Notes: generated by a model not told the origin, from the letters alone. Shown: positions 1 to 8,136, counted from the stretch's first letter. The stretch is 39,576 nt of DNA from Armatimonadetes bacterium 55-13 (GCA_001898035.1 MKRX01000005.1:134130-173705), one strand, 5' to 3'. A program made the numbers and translations.

Positions 1-900
1 CGCGGTCTGGGATTCTGGTCCGATATCAAGACCCAGCATGTCGGCGGGAATCTCATTGGCCTTCACCGTTCTTGTCTGGGCGTCTTCAGAGAAGGCAGAG
101 GCGACGACGACGTCGGTCGGAAGGACGATTTTATCGCCTTGTTCCTTGAGAAGGCGTGCCGCGTATTCCAGGTTTTCCGCATCCAGAAGTGACTTGCCGA
201 TTTCCAGCCCCTGAGCTTTATAAAAAGTGAAGACCATTCCGCCACCAATCAAAAGCTTGTCAACCTTGGGAAGTAGGTTTTCAATCACGGCGATCTTGTC
301 TTTTACTTTGGACCCCCCCATGATGGCGATGAAGGGGCGTTTCGGATTATCGAGCGCTTTGCCAAGGAACTCAATTTCCTTTTCGATCAAAAATCCAGCG
401 GCACTGGGGAGATCGTGAGCAACTCCTTCGGTTGAGGCGTGAGCGCGGTGAGCCGTGCCAAAGGCGTCGTTAACATACGCTTGGGCCAGACTAGCCAATT
501 GCCTGGCGAACTCGGGATCGTTTTTCTCCTCTTCCGGATGAAATCGAACGTTTTCCAGAAGGACGACATCTCCAGGCTTCAGCGCTGCGCAGATGACCTC
601 GACCTCCGGGCCAACGCAGTCGGGGAGGAGTGGCACTTCTTTGCCTAGAAGCTCGGAAAGACGTGTAGCGACGGGCTTGAGGCTAAATTCTGGAGTAACG
701 CCCTTCGGTCGCCCCAGATGGCTGGCGAGAATGACCGATGCGCCATGGTCCAACAGGTACTTGATCGTCGGGAGAGCTTCGGTAATTCGTCGATCATCGG
801 TGATCCGACCGTTTTCAAGAGGAACATTGAAGTCGCAACGCACTAGAACGCGCTTGCCATCAACGTCGAGATCACGAACCGTCTTGGTCTGAAGTGCCAT
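1..900 (-). CDS. pgk: Phosphoglycerate kinase, C-terminal end cut by the window edge
   Basis: Cytoplasmic glycolytic enzyme that transfers the acyl phosphate of 1,3-bisphosphoglycerate to ADP. The 300 codons in the window run from the ATG to the left edge without a stop. They show the family signature near the N-terminus (VRCDFNVPL, about residues 20-28), then [40 protein letters not shown], and the [11 protein letters not shown] segment of the hinge and start of the nucleotide-binding domain. Family members are about 390-400 residues, so roughly a quarter is missing, including the C-terminal GGGDS loop. The ATG is chosen because [13 protein letters not shown] fits the usual N-terminus and because a TAAACT hexamer sits only 7 nt upstream with no ribosome binding site, which suggests a leaderless transcript. 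Its upstream neighbour on the same strand is separated by a strong terminator, so pgk probably has its own promoter. Confidence 0.96.
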   Translation of the reverse strand, partial: MALQTKTVRDLDVDGKRVLVRCDFNVPLENGRITDDRRITEALPTIKYLLDHGASVILASHLGRPKGVTPEFSLKPVATRLSELLGKEVPLLPDCVGPEVEVICAALKPGDVVLLENVRFHPEEEKNDPEFARQLASLAQAYVNDAFGTAHRAHASTEGVAHDLPSAAGFLIEKEIEFLGKALDNPKRPFIAIMGGSKVKDKIAVIENLLPKVDKLLIGGGMVFTFYKAQGLEIGKSLLDAENLEYAARLLKEQGDKIVLPTDVVVASAFSEDAQTRTVKANEIPADMLGLDIGPESQTA

Positions 901-907
901 CCACGCG

Positions 908-913
908 AGTTTA
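908..913 (-). promoter_or_regulatory. Candidate -10 element of a leaderless pgk promoter
   Basis: The minus strand reads TAAACT, then 7 nt, then the pgk ATG. No purine-rich ribosome binding site lies between. A TTGACT lies further upstream (924-929), but its 10-nt spacer is too short for a standard -35. Transcription from this hexamer would start at or next to the ATG. Confidence 0.45.
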
Positions 914-1225
914 CCGAGTAAGAAGTCAACGAAAGAATCCGCTGTAGATACAGGTCCCCGTTTCGGCATCTATCGCTATCGAGCCCGTTCCGATCTCACC
1001 TCGCAACAGAGGCGCTGGGCTGCAGGGTGTTGAGCCTGCTCGATAGGCAGGGGATGATAAGTGAGCGCACGCTCGAAATCGACTTAGAAGGGGCTCCTCA
1101 AGTTTCTTGCGTCCGATACCCTTCGCTGTCAGAGTCGACTTTCCAAAAAAAGAGGGAGCCAGGGCTAAAGTGCACACAATAGTCAAATTGGATGACGTCT
1201 TAGGCGTCAATGAGCTCACCTCAGA
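914..1225. other. Long intergenic stretch of unknown content with a possible long-range helix
   Basis: There is no convincing gene in these 312 bases between the pseudopilin terminator and the pgk promoter. A GTG-started 97-codon frame on the minus strand has no recognisable domain. Two 9-base arms pair perfectly (CTATCGAGC at 976-984 with GCTCGATAG at 1038-1046). They enclose a small CCTC/GAGG hairpin (999-1012) and are flanked by CATC (967-970) and GATG (1053-1056), which could extend the helix. This could be a small RNA, a remnant, or chance. Confidence 0.3.
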
Positions 1226-1269
1226 TACAAAAAGACCCGAACCGCGTACGCGGTTCGGGTCTTTTTGTA
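1226..1269 (-). terminator. Strong intrinsic terminator after the pseudopilin gene (symmetrical)
   Basis: This is a perfect inverted repeat with 22-base arms meeting at 1247/1248. The GC-rich core (GACCCGAACCGCGT) is flanked by A5 on one side and T5 on the other. It begins 4 bases after the pseudopilin stop codon. On the minus strand the stem is followed by TTTTTGTA, the classic U-tract. The symmetry would let it work on either strand. Confidence 0.9.
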
Positions 1270-1273
1270 CACC

Positions 1274-2101
1274 TTAGTTCTCTACGGAGCAAGTGATGCC
1301 GTAGTTATTGAGGGCGTAGTTTCGATGATAGGCCTTCTCGTTGTCTTTGGGCGCAAAGTAGTTTGCGTGAGCGCACCGAGCACGACCCCGATCATTGTTC
1401 GTAACCGCTGAACCCTTGGTCGCCGGCGATGGGAAGAACTTATCGCCCTTGCCATATTTTGCGTGTCCGTCGGTGAAGGTGTAGTTGGCACCGTCAGTGT
1501 GTCGCCAAGGAGCATCGCGAGTGTAAGGAACCTTTGTGATGAACTTCTCCGTGTAGCCTTGGAAGAAGTAAGGCATCGCGATTCGACCGTCCGATCCGCC
1601 ATCACCGGTGAAAACGGTACCGGCAACATTGGAAATTTCGGTTTGACTGATATAGCGGTAGTAGTAGGGGCTAGCTCCGTCCGTGTCATAGATCAAAGCC
1701 TGATTGATACCCATGCTGCGGTATCGCTCATCTCGCTCGCTTTCCGGGCACTTCCAGACGCCTCCACGATTTGGATTGGTGGCGTTGCCGGGATCTCCGC
1801 TCTTTACATATGGATACAACTTGGCATCCCAGTAGCGCGTAACGCTATCGGTGCCCTTCGCGCCCGTCGGGGGTTGGTAGTAGTCATACCAGTACTCCGA
1901 CCAAGTCGGGAAGTAGTCGTCATAATCGCCGGCGTACATCATCAGCGATGTACCGATTTGCTTGTTATTGCTCAAGCACTGCGTCTTCTTGGCCGCAGCC
2001 TTTGCCTGAGCAAAAACTGGGAACAGGATAGCAGCCAAGATCGCAATAATGGCAATAACAACCAAAAGCTCAATTAGAGTAAATGCTTTAAATTTGCGCA
2101 T
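1274..2101 (-). CDS. Type II secretion-type pseudopilin, DUF1559 family
   Basis: This is a 275-residue protein with a type IV prepilin N-terminus: a short basic leader (MRKFKA), then [20 protein letters not shown] as the hydrophobic helix. The conserved Glu is at mature position 5. The residue before the cleavage site is Ala instead of the usual Gly, which occurs in these families. The rest matches the DUF1559 style: [24 protein letters not shown] after the helix and a tryptophan, tyrosine and glycine-rich globular part ending in FTDGHAKYG and a tail with a few cysteines. Such proteins are heavily expanded in Planctomycetota and Armatimonadota. They are thought to be exported and processed by prepilin peptidase, but their role is unknown. 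A GAGGT ribosome binding site precedes the ATG. No assembly ATPase or peptidase gene is nearby. Confidence 0.88.
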   Translation of the reverse strand: MRKFKAFTLIELLVVIAIIAILAAILFPVFAQAKAAAKKTQCLSNNKQIGTSLMMYAGDYDDYFPTWSEYWYDYYQPPTGAKGTDSVTRYWDAKLYPYVKSGDPGNATNPNRGGVWKCPESERDERYRSMGINQALIYDTDGASPYYYRYISQTEISNVAGTVFTGDGGSDGRIAMPYFFQGYTEKFITKVPYTRDAPWRHTDGANYTFTDGHAKYGKGDKFFPSPATKGSAVTNNDRGRARCAHANYFAPKDNEKAYHRNYALNNYGITCSVEN

Positions 2102-2134
2102 ATTAACCTCACGATAATTGCAGGAACCAACAAT

Positions 2135-2162
2135 GGGTTACGACCAACGTCAGTCGTGACCC
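2135..2162 (-). other. Imperfect hairpin between the lipoprotein gene and the pseudopilin gene
   Basis: Ten-base arms at 2135-2144 and 2153-2162 (GGGTTACGAC and GTCGTGACCC) pair with one mismatch on the minus strand and enclose an 8-base loop. It lies in the 79-bp gap after the lipoprotein stop and upstream of the pseudopilin ribosome binding site. No U-tract follows, so it is either a weak terminator or a leader hairpin. Confidence 0.3.
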
Positions 2163-2180
2163 GTCTCAGATTAAATTCGA

Positions 2181-2468
2181 TTAACTGCCTGCGGCGGGTT
2201 CTCGCCCAGGCGTAATGGGATCGCCCGGTTTGATGGGTCCGTCGATGTCTTTGTTACCTGGGGTAACAGAAGCAGGATCTGGGCCAGCGGGAGTTGTGCT
2301 CGCAGGAGTTTGAGGTGTATTTGAAGCCGACGAATCAGCATCTTTATTGCCGCAACCTGCGACAACCGATAAAATTACTAGACTTGCAATGGCTAGAGTG
2401 GCTCTTCCACTTGCACCGCTGAGTCGATTCGCGATCTTCTTGTACAGATCGGCGGAGGACCTTCGCAT
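2181..2468 (-). CDS. Small proline-rich lipoprotein of unknown function
   Basis: This is a 95-residue predicted lipoprotein. A basic N-terminal stretch (to about residue 22) is followed by a hydrophobic segment (ATLAIASLVILSVVAGC) ending in a lipobox with the acylated Cys at about residue 39. The mature part is only about 57 residues. It is low in complexity and rich in Pro, Thr, Ser and Gly (PASTTPAGPDP, PIKPGDPITPGREP), so probably disordered. The region before the lipobox is longer than in most lipoproteins, so the true start could be further in, but a GGAAGG ribosome binding site precedes this ATG. It lies upstream of the pseudopilin gene on the same strand with a 79-bp gap. I do not recognise a family. 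A surface tether or spacer is possible, but no function can be named. Confidence 0.6.
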   Translation of the reverse strand: MRRSSADLYKKIANRLSGASGRATLAIASLVILSVVAGCGNKDADSSASNTPQTPASTTPAGPDPASVTPGNKDIDGPIKPGDPITPGREPAAGS

Positions 2469-2579
2469 GATGACCTTCCAGGTTTTAAGATGACCAAGGA
2501 TCGCCTATCACTTGATTCAGCTATGGATGTTATCACAATTTATGGCAGGTGCCAACATCCTCATCAAGAAATCTAGATT

Positions 2580-2704
2580 TTGTGATGGGACTTGGACGCC
2601 TAATACTGTGTTAGCGGGCGCGTCAATTTGGTTTCTGAAATGAGGATTCCTTCAGGAATCGGTTCGATAACAACCGGTGAGAGCGCTAGCATGAGGAATT
2701 CATC
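2580..2704 (+). promoter_or_regulatory. Promoter candidate and structured leader of metY
   Basis: TTGTGA (2580-2585) and AATACT (2602-2607) are spaced by 16 bp and could form a promoter. The leader then contains GATTCC-TTCA-GGAATC (2645-2660) and CGGTT-CGATAAC-AACCG (2660-2676), followed by a TGAGGA ribosome binding site (2692-2697) 7 nt before the ATG. CTGAA (2635-2639) could pair with TTCAG (2651-2655) as an alternative to the first hairpin. None of the SAM or SAH riboswitch consensus patterns I know is recognisable. Confidence 0.35.
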
Positions 2705-4015
2705 ATGAGTGATTTAACCGAAACGAGAAATCCAAGCTTTGAAACCCTAGCGCTTCACGGCGGTCAGCAGGTCGATCCCACCACCAAATCGCGAGCCGTC
2801 CCCATTTATCAAACGACCAGCTACGTGTTCGACGACACGAGCCATGCCGCGAGGCTGTTTGGACTCCAGGAGTTCGGGAACATCTACACCCGAATCATGA
2901 ATCCGACGACGGATGTTCTGGAACAACGGATAGCGGCTCTGGAGGGGGGCACCACAGCCGTTGCAACGGGAAGTGGACAGGCAGCCGAAGTGCTGGCTCT
3001 GCTCACCATAGCGGAGGCCGGAGACGAGATTGTGGCGAGTTCATCTCTTTATGGAGGAACATATAACCTCCTTCATTACACGCTGCCTAAGCTTGGTATT
3101 CAGGTCAAGTTCGTCGATGCAAGCGATCCCGAGAATTTCCGGCGGGCTATCAGCGATAAGACCAAAGCCTTCTTTGGCGAATCGGTTGGCAATCCTAAGC
3201 TGGACACCTTCCCCTTTGAGGAGGTAGGCGCCATTGGAAAAGAGAATGGGATTCCCCTTGTTATCGATAACACGCTTCCCACGCCTTACCTTGTCCAACC
3301 TCTCAAGCACGGTGCGAACATCGTTATTCACTCGCTGACCAAATTCTTGGGTGGTCACGGCACTTCCATCGGCGGGATCGTGGTTGACGGAGGAAGCTTC
3401 GATTGGGGAAGCGGGCGGTTCAGCAATTTTACGGCTCCAGACCCCAGTTACCATGGGCTCAAATTCTGGGAGGTGTTCGGCAACTTTCCGGGCCTCGGCA
3501 ACGTGGCATTCGGCATTAAGGCTCGAGTGCAGGGCCTCCGTGATCTTGGGCCGGCGCTCTCTCCCTTCAATTCCTGGCAGTTCTTACAAGGGATTGAGAC
3601 GTTGCATCTTAGAATGGAACGACACTCCACAAATGGTCTCAAGGTCGCGGAGTTCTTGCTGAATCATCCCGAAGTATCGTGGGTCAACTACCCTGGCCTT
3701 CCAAACCACCAGGACCACGCTCGGGCAACCAAGTACCACCACCGTGGGCTTTTCGGAGCGATCGTTGGATTTGGAATTAAGGGCGGCAATGAGAGGGCGG
3801 TTAAGTTTATCGACCGTCTCAAACTATTCTCTTTGCTGGCCAATGTGGGAGATGCCAAGTCTCTGGTGATCCATCCCGCCAGCACGACGCACAGTCAGCT
3901 CACCGAGGAAGAACAGGCTTCCACGGGAGTCACGCCAGATTTCGTCCGGCTCTCTGTAGGTTTGGAGAACATTGACGATCTTCTTGGAGATTTGGACCAA
4001 GCATTGCGCGCCTAA
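2705..4015 (+). CDS. metY: O-acetylhomoserine sulfhydrylase (PLP-dependent)
   Basis: A cytoplasmic Cys/Met-metabolism PLP enzyme of 436 residues, the usual length for MetY. It makes homocysteine from O-acetylhomoserine and sulfide, or methionine when methanethiol is used. Visible family marks are FETLALHGGQ and PIYQTTSYVFDD at the N-terminus, YTRIMNPTTDVLEQR (about 61-75), SSSLYGGTYNL (112-122), the DNT of the PLP aspartate (188-190), and HSLTKFLGGHG with the PLP lysine at 213. The extra loop after the lysine (FTAPDPSYHGL) separates MetY from the shorter MetB/MetC branch. No homoserine acetyltransferase is in the window. The cystathionine enzymes downstream suggest that homocysteine made here can flow to cysteine. 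The ATG has a good ribosome binding site (TGAGGA). Confidence 0.95.
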   Translation: MSDLTETRNPSFETLALHGGQQVDPTTKSRAVPIYQTTSYVFDDTSHAARLFGLQEFGNIYTRIMNPTTDVLEQRIAALEGGTTAVATGSGQAAEVLALLTIAEAGDEIVASSSLYGGTYNLLHYTLPKLGIQVKFVDASDPENFRRAISDKTKAFFGESVGNPKLDTFPFEEVGAIGKENGIPLVIDNTLPTPYLVQPLKHGANIVIHSLTKFLGGHGTSIGGIVVDGGSFDWGSGRFSNFTAPDPSYHGLKFWEVFGNFPGLGNVAFGIKARVQGLRDLGPALSPFNSWQFLQGIETLHLRMERHSTNGLKVAEFLLNHPEVSWVNYPGLPNHQDHARATKYHHRGLFGAIVGFGIKGGNERAVKFIDRLKLFSLLANVGDAKSLVIHPASTTHSQLTEEEQASTGVTPDFVRLSVGLENIDDLLGDLDQALRA

Positions 4016-4091
4016 TTGTCGCGAGAATAGGCGAAAGTACCAGGGGCCGTTTCACTTTGCCATGGAATAGCAGGCCAGAGCGGTATCTCGG

Positions 4092-6551
4092 TTGGGATGG
4101 GAAACCGCCTGGGTTGCAGGCATGGCGAAAAATTGCGATTCAACTCGGTGCGCGAAAGGCTTTTGGGCTTGGGCCGGTATTCTGGCCGGGCTCAATTTGC
4201 TGTGTTTGGCCATCCTCAGCCTGTCACCTTCTTCCGAAGTAAAGAGCCTTACCAGCGATGTCGCTGGCATCGCGATCCCACTCCTGGCCTTTTGCGCTTC
4301 TTTTGGAGTGGGAACGCGACGCATCAGTTGGCGTCTGCTGCCAATGAAGTGGTTGCCTGCCGTATTGGGTGCCGCATCCTTAATCTATGCGCTGGGCAAT
4401 TGCTTGTACGTTTACGAAACAAGATTTCGGCACGGGATCGATAGCCCGTGGACGGCAGATCTTTGCTACCTAGGGCAGTATGTGCTTTTCGTGGCGGCTG
4501 CACTCCTCTGGCCGCTGAGACCGACGCATCGGGCCATGCGCTGGAGAACCTGGTCAGATGGACTGGTGGTTGCGGCAGGCGTGCTGGCTTTCGGCTGGGT
4601 CTACCTAATTGGACCAGCGCTCAAACATACCGGGATGGGATTGTTCGGCATCGTCGCAAATGCCGCCTTTCCCGTGCTTGACTCTCTCATTCTGGTGAGC
4701 CTCTATCAAATGGTAAGACGGGGCCTTGATCAGCGCTTTCGGGCAGCGACGGGATTGCTGATGGCTGGACTGGTTTGCACAGTCTTGGGAGATCTTTACT
4801 ACACGCAAGCCTCCATCTCTCAGACTTATCGCTCCGGCTCATTACTGGATCTTTCGTGGATGCTGACCTGCTCGCTCGTCGGATTGTCTGGCTTGCTTGT
4901 TCGCGGAAAGTTGTCGGAGCCAGGATTTCAAAAGATACAGGCGGAGGGAGAATACGTCGTCGTACCTCGAAAGTGGGCACTCGGTGCTCCGTTCATTCTT
5001 GCTCCAGCAACGGGAATTCTAGCGCTGTTTGTCTCGATGGGAGATTTCGAGCCCATCATTCGCCGAGGTCTTTACGTTTGCTGCTTCTTTCTGGTGGTAG
5101 CCATTCTGATCCGTCAAATGCTGGCCGTCAACGAGAACGGTTCGCTTTACAACAAGCTGAGAGAAGCCTATGCGCAGCTCGAAGTAAGAAACCAACAGAT
5201 TTCCGTAACCGCAGTGGAAGCGGAGCGAATGAATCTTGAACTGCGAGATATGGCAAGTATCTTGGAGTCTCAAAATAAAACGCTCCTTGAGACGAACTCC
5301 GTGCTGGAGCAACTGGCAACCAGGGACGGCATGACGGGACTGGCAAATCACCGAGCCTTTCAAGAACGGCTGCGAGTGGAAGTAGGTCAGTCACGGAGGC
5401 ACCAACATCCCCTTTGCCTCGCTTTGCTGGACGTCGATTTCTTCAAGCAATACAACGATAACTATGGGCATCCGGCTGGCGACGAGGTGTTGCGGTCAAT
5501 TGCCAAGCTGTTGGAAGAATCGACACGTGCCAGTGATTTGGCGGCCAGATACGGTGGAGAAGAGTTTGCACTGCTGATGCCTTACGCGGACAGTGGCGAG
5601 GCTCTGGCCATTCTTGAGCGCATACGAGAGATCGTTGCCACTTTCACTTTCAAGCATCGTCGGGTAACTGTAAGCATTGGGTTGAGCCAGATTTCGGCGG
5701 ATTGTGCCACGCCGGAAATGATGATCGACCACGCCGATAGGGCGCTGTACACAGCGAAGAGCCGTGGCCGGAATCAAGTTGTCTCCGCTGCAGATCTCCA
5801 ACTCTCTACTCCAGTCGTGTTAAGTGGTGGCTCGGCCAAGATGGATGGTTCGACTCCCATGGGCTTCGCCACCATCTTGGCGGCAGGACTCAATCTCAAG
5901 CCGGAAGCACTCAGCCACGAGCCCCAATGCGCGTTAGCCGCGGGCCTTCTGGCTACGTTAGAGTTAAAAGATCCCATGACGCGTGGATGCGCCCTCAGAA
6001 TCATGTGGTACGCCATGCGATTCGCTCAGGAGTGTCGTAACACCGGTGCGTTGGATATAACCCCCAACATGATGAGAGCCTTGGGTTTCGGCGCGCTTTT
6101 ACATGATGTTGGCCGCCTTGGCGTCAGGGAAGAGGTGTTGACTTATCCAGAGAAGTTCACCTCTGAAATGAGGATCGAAATCGAAAAGCACCCGATGATC
6201 GGCGCGGAACTTGTCAAGAAGTTCCCCGGACTAACCGAGGCTTTACCGGTCATTTTGCATCACCATGAGAGATGGGATGGAGGTGGGTATCCCTTTGGTT
6301 TGCAAGGATCGAATATTCCAAAAGCGGCTCGAATCGTTAGTTATGTAGACGCTTTCAACGCAATGGCATCGGATCGACCCTATGCTCCAGCTATGTCCTA
6401 TGAGGAAATTTGCGAAGAGATGAAGCGAAATGCTGGAAAGCAGTTCGACCCCAATCTGCTCGATATTTTCCTTGCAATTCCCAAATCCGATTGGGAGGAA
6501 CTGCGCCATCGAGATCCCTTTGGTCTGGGACACCAAAACCGGGCTGCATAA
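4092..6551 (+). CDS. Membrane-bound hybrid GGDEF and HD-GYP signalling protein
   Basis: An 819-residue predicted inner-membrane protein that could both make and break cyclic di-GMP. Residues about 25-340 hold eight to ten hydrophobic segments. A coiled coil (about 350-405) leads into a GGDEF domain (about 408-568) with an intact GGEEF signature (488-492) and an RxxD inhibitory-site motif (479-482) at the right distance. The C-terminal HD-GYP domain (about 610-800) has HD at 671-672, HP at 700-701, HHHERWDGGGYP from 723, and the late DAFNAM helix. One oddity is that the early GHS-type histidine expected after DPxT is replaced (DPMTRGCAL, Cys 633), which may change metal binding. The start is uncertain: an in-frame ATG at 4122 would remove ten residues. 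It lies alone between metY and a convergent gene. A PilZ protein is present elsewhere in the window as a possible reader. Confidence 0.92.
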   Translation: MGWETAWVAGMAKNCDSTRCAKGFWAWAGILAGLNLLCLAILSLSPSSEVKSLTSDVAGIAIPLLAFCASFGVGTRRISWRLLPMKWLPAVLGAASLIYALGNCLYVYETRFRHGIDSPWTADLCYLGQYVLFVAAALLWPLRPTHRAMRWRTWSDGLVVAAGVLAFGWVYLIGPALKHTGMGLFGIVANAAFPVLDSLILVSLYQMVRRGLDQRFRAATGLLMAGLVCTVLGDLYYTQASISQTYRSGSLLDLSWMLTCSLVGLSGLLVRGKLSEPGFQKIQAEGEYVVVPRKWALGAPFILAPATGILALFVSMGDFEPIIRRGLYVCCFFLVVAILIRQMLAVNENGSLYNKLREAYAQLEVRNQQISVTAVEAERMNLELRDMASILESQNKTLLETNSVLEQLATRDGMTGLANHRAFQERLRVEVGQSRRHQHPLCLALLDVDFFKQYNDNYGHPAGDEVLRSIAKLLEESTRASDLAARYGGEEFALLMPYADSGEALAILERIREIVATFTFKHRRVTVSIGLSQISADCATPEMMIDHADRALYTAKSRGRNQVVSAADLQLSTPVVLSGGSAKMDGSTPMGFATILAAGLNLKPEALSHEPQCALAAGLLATLELKDPMTRGCALRIMWYAMRFAQECRNTGALDITPNMMRALGFGALLHDVGRLGVREEVLTYPEKFTSEMRIEIEKHPMIGAELVKKFPGLTEALPVILHHHERWDGGGYPFGLQGSNIPKAARIVSYVDAFNAMASDRPYAPAMSYEEICEEMKRNAGKQFDPNLLDIFLAIPKSDWEELRHRDPFGLGHQNRAA

Positions 6552-6557
6552 GAGGGA

Positions 6558-6872
6558 CTACTTTTTGCCTCGGACAAGTCGGTAGCTCTCCTGGATGAGG
6601 TCGAGCGCAATTTCCAATGAGTCTCGATCTGCTAAGTCAACTGTCACCCAGCCGTATCTCCCCACATACTTGGCGACACGAATGTGTGGAAGCTGGACGA
6701 GGACCATCTGTTGTTCCAGGGTTGCCTTGACCGTGACGGCTTCCGCGCTTTCTCCGGTGACGGCGAACATCTTGCCTTTCGTTTTCCAGGCGATGTCGCC
6801 CCAAGGGTTCTCTTCAGTTACCTCGGGCAAGGACATGCATCGTTCTCGAAGCGTGGACAGCCTTTCACTCAT
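6558..6872 (-). CDS. MmcQ/YjbR family protein
   Basis: A 104-residue protein matching the small MmcQ/YjbR fold (a CyaY-like architecture often described as DNA-binding, real function unclear). Visible marks are LPEVTEENPWGD near residue 15-26, WKTKGKMFAV, and the closing GRYGWVTVDLADRDSLEIAL followed by a basic helix ending SYRLVRGKK. The length is typical of the family. It overlaps the stop of the cystathionine gamma-lyase gene by 4 bases (ATGA), so the two are co-transcribed and probably translationally coupled. Its 3' end meets the convergent GGDEF/HD-GYP gene 6 bp away. A role in sulfur metabolism is suggested only by position. Confidence 0.85.
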   Translation of the reverse strand: MSERLSTLRERCMSLPEVTEENPWGDIAWKTKGKMFAVTGESAEAVTVKATLEQQMVLVQLPHIRVAKYVGRYGWVTVDLADRDSLEIALDLIQESYRLVRGKK

Positions 6873-8080
6873 ATCTTTGCCAAAGCCTGATCTAGGTCAG
6901 CAATCAAATCGTCGGCGTTTTCAATTCCGGCGCTGACACGGATTAGATTGTCGTGAATGCCTATTTCTCGCCTGAGCTCAGCCGGAATCGAGGCATGGGT
7001 CATGATTGCCGGGTGCTCAATCAGGCTCTCCACGCCGCCCAGTGACTCCGCCAAGGTAAATAGCTTGAGGTTTTCGAGAAACGTTCGCGCTTGATCTAGG
7101 CCGCCCTTCGTGAAAAAAGTCATCATCCCGCCGAATCCGCGCATTTGGCGTGAGGCGAGATCATGACCTGGATGCGACGGCAACCCAGGGTAGATCACAC
7201 GTTCGACTGTCGGATGGTCCTGGAGAAAGTGGGCAACTCTCAGCGCGTTCTGAGCATGTCGCTCCATCCGCACGGCAAGTGTCTTGATCCCACGAAGGAC
7301 AAGCCAGCAATCAAAAGGTCCGGGGGTTGCTCCAACCGCATTCTGAAGAAACTTCAGGCGGGAATATAGAGTCCTCGGCGCGGCGAAATTGGGATCGCGC
7401 CACGTGGTACGTGGAGCTTTAATTTCACGATCTTTCAGAATCAGGCAGCCCATCACGACGTCGCTGTGCCCGTTGATGTACTTGGTCATGGAATGCATGA
7501 CGATGTCCGCGCCCAAAGTGAGTGGGTTTTGAAAAAAGGGCGACATGAAAGTGTTGTCAACGACCGACAGAAGACCATGTTCTTTGGCGATGGAAGCGAT
7601 CTTGGCGATGTCGAAAATATTGAGCATCGGATTGGTAGGTGTTTCAAACCAAATGAGCTTGGTGTTTGACTTAATCTTTTCACGGAGAAGACCTTCGTTG
7701 TTGAGGTCGATGAAATCGAATTCAAGTCCCCGGTAGGTGGCGACCTTCTCAAAGAGCCGGTAAGTGCCACCGTAGAGATCGTCACCGGCAATGATGTGAT
7801 CGCCCGATTGGAAGAGATTGAGCACCGCGTCGGTCGCAGCCAATCCTGAACTGAATACCAGAGCATGTGTCCCTTGCTCTAGTTCGGCCAGTTGGGTTTG
7901 TAATACTGTGCGGGTTGGATTGTCGGTGCGGCTGTACTCGTAGCCCTTGTGCTCACCTGGGCTAGATTGAGCGTAAGTGCTGGTCTGATAGATAGGAGTC
8001 ATCACGGCGCCCGAGAGAGGATCGGGCTCAATCCCGGCATGAATCACCTTTGTTTCAAATGATTGAGCGTCAGCAGACAT
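6869..8080 (-). CDS. Cystathionine gamma-lyase or gamma-synthase (PLP-dependent)
   Basis: A 403-residue cytoplasmic PLP enzyme of the trans-sulfuration family. It shows PIYQTSTYAQ (29-38), YEYSRTDNPTR (48-57), FSSGLAATDAVL (76-87), the PLP aspartate in VVDNTF (173-178), and HSMTKYINGHSDVV with the PLP lysine at 200. The C-terminal ESLGGVESLIEHPAIMTHAS is typical of both cystathionine gamma-lyase and gamma-synthase, which cannot be told apart by eye. The cystathionine beta-synthase-type gene nearby favours the lyase, which releases cysteine, ammonia and 2-oxobutyrate from cystathionine. The gene is followed by mmcQ with a 4-base overlap. It has no ribosome binding site, but TAAAAT lies 6 nt before the ATG, pointing to a leaderless transcript. 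Confidence 0.92.
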   Translation of the reverse strand: MSADAQSFETKVIHAGIEPDPLSGAVMTPIYQTSTYAQSSPGEHKGYEYSRTDNPTRTVLQTQLAELEQGTHALVFSSGLAATDAVLNLFQSGDHIIAGDDLYGGTYRLFEKVATYRGLEFDFIDLNNEGLLREKIKSNTKLIWFETPTNPMLNIFDIAKIASIAKEHGLLSVVDNTFMSPFFQNPLTLGADIVMHSMTKYINGHSDVVMGCLILKDREIKAPRTTWRDPNFAAPRTLYSRLKFLQNAVGATPGPFDCWLVLRGIKTLAVRMERHAQNALRVAHFLQDHPTVERVIYPGLPSHPGHDLASRQMRGFGGMMTFFTKGGLDQARTFLENLKLFTLAESLGGVESLIEHPAIMTHASIPAELRREIGIHDNLIRVSAGIENADDLIADLDQALAKI

Positions 8081-8086
8081 GGCGGC

Positions 8087-8092
8087 ATTTTA
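8087..8092 (-). promoter_or_regulatory. Candidate -10 element of the leaderless cystathionine gamma-lyase transcript
   Basis: The minus strand reads TAAAAT, then GCCGCC, then the ATG. Five of six bases match the TATAAT consensus. No clear -35 is seen and there is no ribosome binding site. Confidence 0.5.
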
Positions 8093-8107
8093 TCTGCTCT
8101 GCGGCTT

Positions 8108-8136
8108 TTGAAAAAATTTGGAATTCCGTCTAGAAT
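8108..8136 (+). promoter_or_regulatory. Promoter with -35 and -10 elements for a leaderless exported-protein gene
   Basis: TTGAAA (8108-8113), a 17-bp spacer, and TAGAAT (8131-8136) form a near-ideal housekeeping promoter. The in-frame GTG at 8144 lies 7 nt beyond the -10, right where transcription should begin. This argues against the upstream TTG starts (8063 and 8108) of the same reading frame, because the second of them is the -35 box itself. Confidence 0.65.

Noticed and set aside
926-1219. 97-codon minus-strand frame in the gap after pgk
   Set aside because: GTG start, no ribosome binding site or -10 at leaderless distance, atypical composition, and no domain. Treated as non-coding.
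1463-2077. 204-codon frame on the plus strand across the pseudopilin gene
   Set aside because: It is antisense to a gene with a clear family match, has no promoter or ribosome binding site, and shows no domain.
2580-2704. SAM or SAH riboswitch before metY
   Set aside because: The conserved core sequences of the SAM-I to SAM-VI and SAH classes are not visible. Kept only as an unclassified structured leader.
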